The position numbers and the translations under genes were made by a program. The notes under the pieces are model-generated. The model saw only the letters and a program-made list of their open reading frames with translations. It was not told the DNA's origin and ran no database searches. From Ceraceosorus guamensis (lineage: Eukaryota > Basidiomycota > Exobasidiomycetes > Ceraceosorales > Ceraceosoraceae), in contig NW_020290008.1 in the NCBI RefSeq assembly GCF_003144195.1, forward strand, positions 62,001 through 126,000: DNA of 64,000 nt, in the 5' to 3' direction. Of this stretch, positions 34,522-46,700 are shown in pieces. Positions within the stretch are counted from its first letter, which is position 1. Each line of letters starts with the position of its first letter.

Positions 34522-36551
34522 CTTGGCAACGTCGCGCAACTCTCCGAGATGACGCCTCGTATCTTTGACAGGTAGATCGCTCGCCGACAGAATCTAGAGG
34601 CGATGTGCAGCAGGCTTTGGTAGATCGTCGTTGGTCAGGCAACGAGACAGGGCTGGACGACTTGACTCCTTAGCTTGGCTTGATCAGTGCTCAAGCCGAC
34701 GAACTGTGTGAGCGACACGAGATTGACTTGATGTATGATGATGGGTCCTTGGGCTGCCTGGCACGACGATGCCGTCGAAATTGAAGACTAATTGAGAGGC
34801 GGGATGTTGAAATTTCTCCCTCGTTGGAAGTGTGGTGGCCACAAATCAGAAAATCGATCGAGCCAGGCAGATTGATGGTGTCCTGCGCCAGACCCTGACC
34901 CTAGCAACGAGTGCAAAGAGGTGGTGGAAGAACGGAGGCGTGACTGCTTGAACATCAGGCCACTGTTGCTAAGCCAGCCTGAGCCAATACTAGTCGTAGT
35001 CGCGAGTGTCGGATTCGTGACAGGGAATCGAAGGCGGTGGACGCTGTCAGACAGGCATCCTGTGATTCAAGGCCTAGCAAAATCAGCAGAGCAACGTTAC
35101 GCATGCCTATGTGGTCTCACTCGACCCAGCAATGTTCGCTAGTGTCGACTACAATCCTTGCAAGTTGATGATTGTGTGTTTTGTATATAGCGGCGAACCA
35201 GTCGGAAGAGCAAGAATCGAGCGAGCTGGTACTCGTTGAACGCCGCATGTGGCAACATTAGTGCTCAGATCCGCATACAGTCACCCTGTTGCTGAGATTT
35301 AGCTGGATCGGATCACCTCTGATACCTTCACGATTTCTGAGCTTCGTGACCTTGACAATGCTACTCTGACGAAGGCAAAGGACGAGGCGCGCTTGGCCAA
35401 ACGACGAACGCGATCCCGATCGGGCCTCATCGTTGACAGCTCCGACGACCATTTGCATTTCGATTCAAAGGATGAAGCCCAGGCCAAAGGTTGACTCAGC
35501 AAGGTTTTGGCGCAGCTGACTTCGAGAGCAAGCGTCGATGATGGGCCGTCAGTCGACTACGCCATTTCGCCCATTGTTGCTCTTCTGCAGGGCGTCATGT
35601 ACGCGCTAGCCGCAGGGCCGTTGACCGTTCAACGGTCCGTAAGGGGCTCGTCATGCCACATCCTTGAGTGGTACATCTTCGTCGCCGGAAGCGGATAGAA
35701 GCTCCGCTAGCTGTTGATAAGGATTGCATTGACCTATTGTTATCGCTTTCATCAACGCTTCGAGCGGTCCAAATAAAGGAGCGATGCCGCGTCGCTGATG
35801 GATGAACCGAAGGAGAGAGCGTTCGGAGCAGCGCGGTCGCGGTACGGCACCCCCGTCAGGTGCCTGCACGAGGATCTGTCGAGCTCGTCGTGATCAATGC
35901 GCGGCCCGTCCAGTAGCCACAGTCTGATGCCAAAGCAGTGACTTGAAGGCCAGCTGGTCGGAGACAGACTGAAGGCAAGTCATGAGCAAAGAAGATGAGT
36001 CACGCAGGCGAATGGCGATGCTCGCCTTAGACCAATTCACTCACGACTTGACTGACTCATTGACTCTAGCGTGGGATGCGTGGTTCCGATCGGCGGGATT
36101 CGCCGCATGCGTCGCGTCCCTGCTGGTCAAGGCGTCGGACGCGCAAATCACCGACAAATCTCAACATAGCACGTGACTTGTGCCGAGAACTTTCTGACAG
36201 GAGCAGCTGAGTTGACGGCTACCACACGCCGAGGGGCTCGCGGAGGTGCACCGCGCGCGCGCGCGTGAGTACGCTCGCGTACGATGGCAGCGCCTCAGGT
36301 TGCCTTGTATCGGCGCGGCGCATATACCTCCAAGCAGCTTGTGTTGTCCACACTCACCACTCTGCACGGCTTTACCACCTCGCAACTGGAACTGTGCTTC
36401 TCACAGCAACCAGACGCCAAAGAGGGACCGCCAAACATTCATCTACGCACGTAGCTCCCGCCCATTGGACCTGCCGAACGCGACGGGTAAGCGATCCGGA
36501 TCTTAAACACCCCGACCAGGTCAGCTGTGGTCCTCTGGCAAGGAGAACGCA
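34522..36551. other. Long divergent intergenic region (Ser-rich protein / CDC50)
   Basis: 2.0 kb with no gene I can name. One stretch on the plus strand, about 35307-35493, stays open for roughly 60 codons and reads as a charged, coding-like peptide (ISELRDLDNATLTKAKDEAR, then LAKRRTRSRSG), but has no ATG or convincing splice partners. A (CG)n tract lies at 36252-36266 and a CACGTG at 36170. The last 400 bp look like the CDC50 promoter and leader. Confidence 0.4.
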
Positions 36552-38555
36552 ATGTTCCGTAATCGTAACAAGGGAAGAGGGAATGGAGAGAGACCAGGTC
36601 CGGCCGCGAACGATGCCAATAGCGATGCCGGTACGACGAAGGAGAAGAAACCTTTTGCTCAGAGGAAACCTGCCAGTAAGTACGATTGGCGGTAGTCCGA
36701 TACAGGGTGGTTCGGGAAGGATGTATTGCGCTAGGAGTAGAGGACACCACAAGGCCACTGCAGCGCAAATGGCCACTCTGCCAACTTGTTACCAAGCAGG
36801 ATGGGGGCCGGGTGGTGCATTTCGCACTTTGCCTTTTCTCTGGTGATCTTGGTGGGTTCAGAGGCGGCGTTCTCGGCGGCGGGCAAAACGCACTGAGAAC
36901 GCACACCCAGCTTGGAGGCAGATGATGCAAGCGAGAGCATGCAGTGCCATGCTCTTTCGCCACCTCTGCGGCTCCTCCAGCGAATGTGGAATGGACTCCG
37001 TGTTTGAATGGTCGAGAGCCGGCCTGCTTGCTGCCTTTGGTTTGTGCAGAATTCTTTTACCACGCAACCGTCTGACTACTCTACATACACATCCTTCTCT
37101 ACTACAGACACCGCTTTCAGACAACAGCGTCTCAAAGCTTGGCAGCCCATTCTGACACCAAAGACGGTGCTGCCTACCTTCTTCCTCGTTGGCTTGATCT
37201 TCGCGCCTATCGGCGCTGTGCTGTACTACTATGCCAATAAGGTATGCTCAAGTCACGGTTTGCCACTGCGGTCTTCACAGGCTCACACGGCTGAGAAATT
37301 GTTGCACAACAGGTCAGCGAGTTCACAATTGACTACACAAACTGCCAAAACGCTGGTGCAGACTGGGTCGAGATTCCAACAGACAAGTATGACTATCAGC
37401 TGGCGGTGCGTGTCGAGGCGCAAGATCTGAGCAGACATATGATGGGGTGCTGATGCTTCTCGATTTGCAGGGCAAGAACAGCTCAAATTGGTCCAACCCT
37501 CAATGGCGTTTTGCACCTGCGCCCACCGCGCCGAACGGCAGTCACTGCGAAATTCAATTTTCGGTGCCAGAGGATCTGCAGCCTTCAGTCTTCTTGTACT
37601 ACAAGCTGACCAACTACTACCAGAACCATCGTCGGTATGTCAAGAGCATCGATACGGAGCAACTTCTGGGCGATGTCCGATCGCCAAGTGATCTTTCCAG
37701 CGGCAATTGCAAACCTTTGGGCGCAGAAGGTGGTCAGGGTATCTATCCCTGTGGACTCATCGCGAACAGCGTCTTCAATGGTTCGTATGCCAAATCGCCA
37801 CGGAAGCTCGTGCGCATGCTAATTTGCTCTTCCGCACTCATCTTTGCAGACACATTCAGCCAGCCACAGCTGCTCAACCCAGGAGGAACAGACAGCAACT
37901 CGACATATGCAATGACCGATCGGGGCATCGTTTGGCCTGGGGAGAAAAACAAGTACAAGCGCACTAAGAACGATCCCAGCACACTCCTGCCGCCCCCGTT
38001 CTGGCGAGGCACTTTCAACAACTCACAAGGCCTTGCGTACAATTATCCGAATGGATACACGGCCGAGAATCTCTTTGACCCTAGCGAGGACGAGCATTTC
38101 ATGGTAAGTGGTGTGTGGGAAGAGCATCGACACGCGAGGCTTTTTCTTAGCTCGACAGCATTGATTTTGCACCTTGTAGGTCTGGATGCGCACTGCTGGT
38201 CTGCCGACGTTCCGCAAGCTATACTACAGGAACGACAATGATGTGATGCTCTCGGGTCGTTACTTGATCACCGTCAACGACAGTGAGTGCAGCGTGCTGG
38301 ATCTCATCGTCCTTGGTGCGAATGAGCTCACCTCTTTCGCCCTCGACAGACTACCCTGTTGCCATGTTCCACGGCACCAAGTCTATCGTTTTCAGTACCG
38401 TCACATGGGTGGGAGGACGTAATCTCTTCCTTGGAGCAGCTTATATCGCCGTCGCGGCCCTCTGCGTCCTGCTCGGACTCATCTTTACAGCAAGGCACCT
38501 CATCCGCCCCAGAAAGCTCGGAGATCTCAGTCTGCTCAGCTGGAACGACAATTGA
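36552..38555 (+). CDS. CDC50: CDC50/LEM3-family P4-ATPase flippase subunit
   Basis: Non-catalytic partner of phospholipid-flipping P4-ATPases in Golgi, endosome and plasma membrane. Seven predicted exons: 36552-36675, 37108-37241, 37313-37405, 37471-37780, 37850-38103, 38180-38282 and 38350-38555 (407 residues). The second exon opens with [20 protein letters not shown], the family's most conserved cytosolic block, followed by TM1 ([20 protein letters not shown]). The luminal part has paired Cys, [59 protein letters not shown] and [19 protein letters not shown]2 is [20 protein letters not shown]. Potential N-glycosylation sites are present (NSSN, NGSH, NNSQ). Length is normal for fungi. Intron 1 (432 nt) is the longest in the window. 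Donors here are unusually diverse (GTAAG, GTATG, GTGCG, GTTCG). Confidence 0.93.
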
Positions 38556-39115
38556 CTTGGCTAGCATCCTGCTCTGGTAAGCTATCTGGACGTGTCTGGT
38601 AGACCGCCCCTTCTATGACGATTGTGCTCTCGTTGCGTTCCTCAGCGCTCGCGCATCGCGGAATCACTGGAACCGTGTATTTCCTTTCTTGTGTTTACTT
38701 TTCTCCCGACCTTGCTCGATCACACGTTTGACTGGCCCCCCGCGCTTGTGTGTTCGGTTCGTCATTGCCGATCTTCCTCTCTTGAGCCAAGTAATACGAA
38801 TGTACTCTGCACGAAATATAGGCGACTAGATCGATCATGCTTTAGCGCTTTGGACGAAACACAATCGTGAATGCGCGGTGCGCGTGGGCTTTAGTAGGTG
38901 GCTAAATTTACCTTTTGGGTGTGCGCAATGCGATGAGGAGCAGAGTCGCGCGGGTGCTTTTCGTGGGTGCGTCGAGGCGTATAGTTCGATTATCCACAAG
39001 CCTCTTGAAAAGAAGGGTTTGAGCTATAGCGTGGAGGATGAGCAAGTCGAGATGCGAGTCTTGAGTTGCGGACCTTCGAGAGCGAGGCAAGCGAAGCGTG
39101 ACGGGCGGAGTGTCA

Positions 39116-39118
<3 letters not shown>

Positions 39119-39158
<40 letters not shown>
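39119..39158. repeat. Poly(A) homopolymer, 40 bases
   Basis: Uninterrupted run of A from 39119 to 39158. It lies 0.56 kb past the CDC50 stop with no retroelement body seen beside it. Confidence 0.9.
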
Positions 39159-39160
<2 letters not shown>

Positions 39161-39334
39161 GGGCCCGAAGTTGCGCGCTGAAGTCATCCTCGGCTCTTTC
39201 CCTTTCAACAATTGTGCGTCGTGTGCAGCAGACGTGAATCAGAATGGTGGTTGTGAGCACGAGCAGCAGTGAACTCACGATTCTACCGACTCGAAATGTG
39301 TCGATCCGTGATTGGTGAGTGAAGAGTGCTGCAT

Positions 39335-39361
39335 GCCTGCCTGCCCGCCTGCCTGCCTGCT
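39335..39361. repeat. Imperfect GCCT/CCTG tetranucleotide repeat
   Basis: About six and a half units of GCCT with one substitution. Confidence 0.85.
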
Positions 39362-39789
39362 GGCCATCGTGATGGCTGCATGCTGCATGCTGCCCCTGGC
39401 TGCGTTCCTCATTGATCTGGTCGGTCCGGTCCGATCACGCGTCGCAGCTATCGCTGCATCATGTGTGTGCGGTCCAGCGGCTGCCGGCCGGACGAATCGA
39501 TGCCCGAAATCTCGTTTCACGATGGGTGCGTGGAGCAAAGTTCCGAACAAGATGCGGGGTCGATGCGGAGGTGGAAGCGGATCTCGTAAGACGCAGGAGA
39601 ACCCTGCGTTTGTTTGCAGTCCAGCACCAAGCGAAAGGCTTCTTGATTGGAAGTTTGAGACCTAAATCTAGCTTCTCATCCATCACACACGTCCACGCCT
39701 AGGCCGATTACCTCTATCTTGGCCCCATCAGGTTCAGACCTCGTCGAAAGCGACCTCGTGCCTCTTCAGAGCATTCCAAACACGTCAAC

Positions 39790-40873
39790 ATGTCGGCAGC
39801 TCAACAAGTTCGAGCCAACATTACGATGTACTACGACATTGTATCTCCTTGGAGCGTCATAGCCTTCAAAGTGTTGCAGAGGTACCATCAAAAGTGGGAT
39901 TTCGAGTTGCGCTTTCAGCCCATCAGCTTGGGAAAGGTGATGCAGGTGAGCAGCATTTGAAAACGAACGATATACGATGTTCACTTTGAATGCAGCTGTG
40001 GCAGAAGGATTGATGCATCGCTTCTGATGCGGTTTTGTGAGAGCAGATCTCTGGGAACAAGCCTCCTATCACGGTCAACAACAAGGGCAAATGGATGTTT
40101 CAAGAGATTGAAAGGGTTCCAGCTTTCTACGGCGGTGAGTATACGGTCCTTGACAGCGACAGCGCTGCAAGAACCGCGCGCATCGCGACCATGCACAGAC
40201 CGAAGATTGAAAGAATCGTGAACCAAAACCCTCTTTGGGTGCAACTTCCCTCCTTTCCCCCCAAGTGAACCTGAACACGCCCCATGGATTTCCAATGAAC
40301 ACGCAATTGGCCCAATCTTTCCTGCGCGAGCTGCGCGATCGTTCTTCTGCCGATCACGATGCGTACGCCTGGACATTGATGGACGCATCGTGGATTTCCA
40401 GCAAGCCCGTGGTCCAAGCAGAGGATATTCTAGAAGCTGTCAAACACGTCGGTCTCATTCCCCAGACGGAATTAGAGGAGATTTTGAAAAAGGCGCAAAC
40501 GAGAGAGGCAAAGGACAAGTTGAACGAGGAGAGCAAACGATTGGTGGAGGATAAGGGCGCTTTTGGAATGCCGTGAGTGGACACTGCGAAGGATCAGAAG
40601 AGCCCAAACAGCCCTTGAAGGAAACACATCGATTTGTAGCTGATCCCAATCTTTCTCCAGGTGGTTCATCGTCAAGCGGGCGTCGGACGGAAAGACGGCG
40701 AGTTTCTTCGGTAGTGATAGGTTCGAACAGATCGCAGCGTTCATGGGCGAAGTGAGTCTTTTTCAAAAGTGAACAAGCTCTTTTGAGTTGGTGCGCGTTG
40801 CTGAATGTAGTAAAATTCCTCTTTGAAGGAGTACAAAGGTCCATTTGCAGATGGCAGACGGGCACGCCTTTGA
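39790..40873 (+). CDS. Kappa-class glutathione S-transferase / DsbA-like isomerase
   Basis: Thioredoxin-fold protein of the GST kappa and 2-hydroxychromene-2-carboxylate isomerase family, usually mitochondrial or peroxisomal. Five predicted exons: 39790-39945, 40047-40134, 40266-40572, 40661-40751 and 40829-40873 (228 residues). The N-terminal motif is ITMYYDIVSPWSVIAFKVLQ, with the catalytic Ser region SPWS, followed by FQPISLGKVMQ|ISGNKPP. Then VNLNTPHGFPMNTQLAQSFL, the helical insertion DAYAWTLMDASWISSKPVVQ and the return to the thioredoxin fold at GAFGMP|WFIVKRASDGK, with the cis-Pro, and SFFGSDRFEQIAAFMG. Length fits the family (about 220-230). All four donors are GTGAG. A substrate cannot be given. 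Confidence 0.9.
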
Positions 40874-41030
40874 TGCATGGCTGTTCAAGCACGTGTATAT
40901 GCTACATTTGACAGAGGAGGCTACTGTCCTTGCATGCAATAAAAATCACAAAGATAAGGTGCGGGCTTGGCTCCATCAGACGGAATGTGTGTCCTGGTGG
41001 GAAAGGGCTGTCGATTGATCGATAAAGGGA

Positions 41031-42490
41031 TCATTGCAGCATTCGGATGTCCGCGCTGCTAACTTTCCCATCCGTGACCAGTTCCTGAACGACCTTTCCA
41101 GTGCCAACTGGGATGCGCATGGTGGTCATTGCACGAATCAGCATTCTCGTTGCATGCAGGCTTTCAATCGCAGACTTACCGCCCAGCGTGATGCCCCAGC
41201 AGGAATGGCCCGCCGCAATGTAGATGCCGCTCTTGGCATCACCAGTGATGACGGGTGATCCAGTCCCTTCACTGATTGGCAAGTAACAAGCTTGCTCGGC
41301 TTTGACTTTGGCGCCCTTGTCGACGTTGAGAACGTCTGGCGAGAGGACGGCTGCTTGTTCGATCAACTTCGCCGTCGCTTTGAGATCGGGAACGATGTCT
41401 GATTCGTTCTCTGGCAAAATCACTTCGTCTGAACCTGCAGAATATCAGAACAAAAGCGTCAGCGTGATGCAGGCGACGGCAGGTGATGGAAGACATTCAC
41501 GCACCGCCGCATATGTACACCGTCCCATCCTCGCGCGCATACACCTCCGGCGCAGCCGCTTTATTACCGTACCGCATGTCGGTAAAAAGGCAGTGAGCGG
41601 TCGTGGGCCTCGAACCTTGAATGACCACGCTGTGTGCTCGACTGCCACCAATCTTCTTTGCTTTTCTGAGCAAAGACGGCAAGCCAGCTTCAGAATTGGA
41701 GAATAGCGATGACGCTAGTGCGCCTGTCCAAGGTCTGTGTGGTCGTGTCAAGCCGCCAGAATTGCTCAGCGCTGAGCTCTCGCAGCCTCTTTGTCAGAGT
41801 GACACTCACCCAGCCGCGATGATCAAATCTGTGCTCTCGACATCCTCTTCGCTTCCGTGCGCATTTCGCACCTTGATCTGCTTAACCCTTCCACTGGCAG
41901 CATCAAGCTCTGCTGCAACAACTCGAGTCGCCTTGTGTATGCTTACGCCAGACACCTTCAGGGCTTCGCTGGCCAAATGTCGTACCAAAGGTCTGGGAGT
42001 CACTTGAGCTGTCGTGCCATTGCCACCCATCGTCGAGGAAGAAGAGACATGCTTTCCGTCTACCCAGTCCAGGCTAGCTGGGCCCTTTGACCGCGACCTG
42101 TTCGAATCGAATTTCACAGAGAGAGTCTAGCGAGTAGCACGCAGCATGGGGTTAGATGCGTAGAAAAGATGCGGCAGACGAGCATCGAGAAAGACTCACC
42201 TCAACCTCTCGATAGCCCCATTTTTCTCTTCCGCTAAATTCGTCGGCAAGCTCTTTATGCAGCCTGAAACTGAGCTCTGCTAGGTCGGCAGTTGCGGTAC
42301 CATGCCAATCTAAAGCCAAAAAGCCTCCACTCTTGCCGCTCGCTGCAGGTGCTACATCTTGACCTGCTTCGTACAGATTCAAGGTACTGCCTGCTGGCAG
42401 GCGAGACAAAGCGCGCGAGAGATAGTAGAGCGAAGAGACACCAATGATGCCTCCCCCTACAATGCTGATGTGACGTGCCGGAGCTGTCAT
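41031..42490 (-). CDS. FAD-dependent oxidoreductase, TDA3/DAO type
   Basis: D-amino-acid-oxidase fold flavoprotein. Five predicted exons: 42490-42200, 42126-41810, 41734-41505, 41434-41180 and 41107-41031 (389 residues, phases consistent). The N-terminus RHISIVGGGIIGVSSLYYLS is the ADP-binding GxGxxG motif, then LYEAGQDVAPAASGKSGGFL, VTPRPLVRHL, the second flavin region DLIIAAG|PWTGAL, VYICGG|SDEVILPE, and the C-terminal flavin loop SGIYIAAGHSCWGITLG followed by GTGKVVQELVTDGK. The protein resembles yeast Tda3 (Yhr009c), whose role is in endosome-to-Golgi traffic or topoisomerase damage response and whose substrate is unknown. No signal or membrane anchor. Divergent from the PPP4R1-like gene. 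Confidence 0.85.
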
Positions 42491-43752
42491 GATGTCGAGA
42501 TGTGGATGAGGAAGGTATATGGTTGGTAGAATTGTGCGTGGATTGGGCGATGATGCTGTGATCCTGACTGATGCAAGCCATATGTACGCTCTTCTGGTCG
42601 CTCCGCACACCCTCCACCTATGTTCGTCTAGCTACCCAGCCAGAGTCGAATCACGTGAGTTTACGCCGTACGTGCTTCCGAAGAGGTCAGCACGTTGATC
42701 AGATGGCTCAGACGAGGGCAGCGATGAGCGCCAAGATATGTCCATGCAACGCCCTGCGGACCATGTTGCCCGCTTCACTCTAGCTTCTCTGTGCAGATAG
42801 GGTGCATGTTGATTTGACCTTTTGATTCTGACGTCTGTAGCGCCGGCACTTACCGATGTGATCCGCTGCATGCTCTAGCTTGCATAAAGGGCGAAAAGGG
42901 AGTTTGAGTCTCTGTGTGTGCGGGTCGTGCAACTTCCTAGCGGTGTTTGTCGCGCGCGCGCAGCACAATCTTGAATGCCGAGTGAGAGGGACGACAAGGT
43001 CCAGCAAAGATAGATCTTGGCCAAGACGGAAAGACCCAGGATGATATGACGAATCGGGTTTATGAGTGAAGAGGACTCTGATCGATTGTCAATTTGTGAT
43101 CGAGGCGTAGGGCGAGATGAAGACAGCAGTAAAGGTCGTTAAGAGGCGCGATATTCGGCAGGATTTTCTGAGCCAATTAAATTTGCACGGCTAGAGAGCC
43201 CAATAGCAAATCTTTCAATTTCGGTCAAACTAACCCTTGAGTCTGATTCAGATGATGATTGTAATTCGAAAAGTGGCGCACGCAAGCGCGTTTGCCTAGC
43301 TGCTGCCTGCGGTCGGCCGGGTCGGATGCATGGCCGAGGACAAAGCCTCGTGACTTTTTTCGCAGCTGCTACCCTTGACTCTGCCGTGCTTTGGCTCTCT
43401 AAGCTTGCACCTAACGGCTCTGCTCTGGTCAATATCCATCACAAAACCTAGCCTCATTCGTGATTCGTGATTGGAGTGCCGGTGTCCGGTATCCTGACGC
43501 CGGCGTAGACTCGATCGCAGACCCCTTACACACAATCACTGGCCTCCCAGCAGTCACGGCTACGCGCACATCCCTTTCTCGGCTGCGTCTGCGCCAACCC
43601 TCCTTTTATGCTTGACGCGACTCAGCAGCGCTTCTCGCCTGAATATACAGGCCACCACGCAGCTCTTCATCCACCTCACAATTCCCTGATCGCAGCTTCG
43701 ATTGGCGCCACCTGTCTCTGTCGAGATCTTCACGCAGCGACGCGGCAGCATC
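42491..43752. other. Divergent intergenic region (TDA3-like / PPP4R1-like)
   Basis: 1.26 kb. It contains two overlapping ATTCGTGATT motifs at 43456-43472, CACGTG at 42652 and a short (CG)n tract near 42951-42960. In-frame codons continue upstream of 43753 to 43702 without an ATG. No gene seen. Confidence 0.5.
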
Positions 43753-46700
43753 ATGGATGAGCGATCTGAGGTTGAGGGCGCAGAGCACTTGTCCGAAGGC
43801 TCGACGCAGGGGCTGGCTGACGCGGCTGGTGCGGGCCAGAGCTTGTCGGAAGCAATCGAGGGTCGCAGTGAAGACCAGGTTGGCAAGGAGAGCGACAAAT
43901 ATAGCGCAGACAATGAGCAGCAGGAGCACGACGTTGCTCCGTCTCGCTCCACTTCGACAGCAGCACCAGCAAGGCTCTCGAGACCGGTCTCGCTGATTTA
44001 CCCGTCCCCCACCTTTGCATACGGGACCAACTCCTCCTCCCACGACTCAGTGCCCCACTCCACCTCACCAAACGGAAATGCTCACAGTCCTGGTGGCAGC
44101 TCGAGACCTTCCAAGCATCATCACGCTCGCTCCAAGTCCGTCAGTCTGAGTCCTGTCATTGGGCCAGCTGTGTTTGGACTGGGACCTACTGGCCATTACG
44201 GAGGTAGTTCAGGAAACAACATGGTCCGCGAAGGCAACCTTTCACCCAACGGATTTGGCGCAAGCGCGAGTATGAGGAGGACGCCCTCTCCACTATCTGG
44301 AAGTGCGAGCCAAAGTGCCAGAGCCTCGGGCGAGTCAAAGAGATCACCAGTGTGGGGATCGCAGCCTAGTCAAGTCGCAGAGTCGCCTTCGGCTTCAGCT
44401 TCCGATTTTTCGAGGGGCAGCAACTCGGCCAGTACATCAAATGCGGAGCGTGGGTTGAGGATGTATCTAGGCGAGGCAGATAAGCCTGCGAAACACACCG
44501 CTGGCGAAGGAGTATCTACGGTAGGGCGGGGTCAGGCTCAAAGCCTGGCTCACGGAAGATCACAGTCACCAGCGAGTGGATCGTCAACAATGTCTCCCCG
44601 TCTGCAGCCTATGGGCACAGCTGTCGATGGTAGAGCCCAAGTATCGGCATCGACCGCTGGGGCCAGCGCTGATGCCGTTCTGAGCAAAAAGGGCTCTCTC
44701 GAGGATTTGAGAAGCAGTCCGGTGCTCCAAAATCTGCGCTCTACGACGCCGATCCCTCGCGCGGCTTCACCGCGTCTCGGCGCTCCACCAGGATCTGCTC
44801 CCGCCGCAGCTTCGCCAATTCTCGCCGCTCGATCCTCGAATGCGTTGTCCGATCCCTCAGCGGTGGATGCACACGCTTTCGACTCGGTGTGGCCAAGTTC
44901 TTCGAGAACCCAGGCAGACCCTGCGCTAAGCGCCGCGATAGATGGAATACCGATCCCCGGAATGGAGCCTAAATCTAGAAGTCGTCGTATTAGTGGCTCG
45001 ACGAGCTCTTTGCGGCAGAGCAGCTCCGGTCCAGCGTCGAGTCCCGCAGTCAGCCCTACCCAACCTGCTTCACCGCTGCGGAGCCGCATGTCACGCTCCC
45101 CGTCTGGAAGACACGAGCTTCGAGGTTCAGCGTCTTCGCCGCTTCTGGGACCATCGAGGCGATCTCCATCGCCAGCTCTCGCTGCGTCTCCTGGTTCCTC
45201 CACGGGCGCCCATGATATCAACCATCAAGGGCTCGCGCATCCACCTACGCTCTCCTTTGGCAGGCACATCAGGTCCAATTCGGGATCCTCGGGCGGTCAC
45301 CTCGCATTAGCGTCGAGCCCAACACAAGCGTCCAGCTTTCCTGCAGATGGCCGTGTACATCGAAGTAGCTCGAGTCCCAGCTTTGGATCGACACCTCCAG
45401 TGCCTTTCGCATTGAATGGCTTAGCTACTCCTCCTAGTCCGCCACCTCCACTCACCTCATCTAGACCTGGTCAAAGAACCGCACTAGAAGCGCTTGCGAG
45501 TCATGCGCACTTAAGGAGATCCAGCTCCGGGTCTTCAAAGGGCGCTGCAGATGGCCTAGGAGACAGCAGCGATGGGCGCTCACACACGGCAACAGACCGG
45601 CTCGCCATGCTGCGATCGGCGAGTGCGGATGAAGCATCCGCAAATGCCGCATCCGTGCCAGGCGAAACGAGACATCGCTCTGCCTCTCCCGCCGGCATTT
45701 TGGGCCGAAGCAATGGGACGACCGCTGGTGACGAGGGGGGCGCCCCGATGTTGAGGAGATTTTCTTCAGATCAACTTCACGGGTTCAACAGTCAAACGAG
45801 TGGGGCAGGCTTGACCTCGCCCTTCGTACCTCACGCCCCCTTGCCGCTTCGCGCAAGATCTCCTGGGATCAGTCTCGGTATGCCCTCCGGACATCACAGC
45901 CCCTTCACGCCATCTTCCCCTCTCTCATCACCTTTCCATGCGCCATTGCCCTCCCGGACACCACCTCCGCACCTCGATGCAGGTCTGAGCGAGAGCCCGC
46001 CAAAGGTGCGGTCCTTCATTGGTATGCCACCTCGATCGGGCTACGATCTTTCCGACGATCCCGACGACGTTGGATCGGAGGATGGAAGTACGGGCAGCAG
46101 CAGAGCCGGGAGCATACACGAGGCAGACAATGATAATGAGAGCGAAGGAGAGGGCGAAGGTGAGGGGGATGGCGACACAGGGAGTGAGCAGGGCACCGAC
46201 AGACGCGGAGCAGATCAGGATCTCAACGACGCTGAAGAACGTGACGTAATTGGAGACTCGCAGAACGGTGGCTCTGATGGTGTTTCAGGGGCTGATGCAC
46301 CGCCTCTGGGCAGTGCAGCTCGACCTCATTTGCCCAAACGTCCGAGCTTGACAAGGGCTGCAATTGTTCCGCCAATTGCTGCGCATGCAGGACTTGCGGC
46401 GCACCATCAATTTCCGATGGAAGACACCCATACGTCCGCTGCTGCAAACGGCTTTCCGGCCGATGGACCAGCCGGGGCACTCGGATTTTTCAACGATGAC
46501 GACACTGGCAAGATGCCCGGCAATCACTCACACTTGGGTCTCCAATGGTCACCGGGTCCTGTACTTGCTGGTCAATCAGCAGGCTCTGGCGGAGGATCAA
46601 TGCCCCCACCTTTTGGTCCGACAGCGCTTGGACCCGAAGGACCAGGCGGAATCATCGATGCCGTGGATCCCAGCCTCATCGTGGGTGGTTCGTCGCAACA

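Larger units (their letters stand above)
38556..39789. other. Intergenic region between CDC50 and kappa GST
   Basis: 1.2 kb spacer between two genes on the same strand. It contains a 40-base A homopolymer and a CCTG repeat (listed separately), and a CGTGATT motif near 39307. Frames crossing it are composition artefacts. Nothing else seen. Confidence 0.5.

Noticed and set aside
36252-36266. (CG)n tract as a CpG-type or Z-DNA regulatory element
   Set aside because: Too short and unsupported to interpret; noted only as a simple repeat in the spacer.
39119-39158. Poly(A) run as the tail of a LINE or SINE insertion
   Set aside because: No element body, target-site duplication or RNA polymerase III box could be seen beside it.
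8159-42657. CACGTG hexamers in six divergent spacers as a shared regulatory site
   Set aside because: They look striking (8159, 12294, 18882, 25428, 36170, 42652), but the hexamer also occurs in exons, introns and 3' regions (1616, 4683, 16050, 40890, 47036, 48119, 52532, 62914). The total is about what chance predicts for 64 kb.
44550-45221. 223-codon open frame antisense to the PPP4R1-like gene
   Set aside because: It is a mirror of the Ser/Gly/Pro-rich sense exon; composition explains it and no family motif appears.
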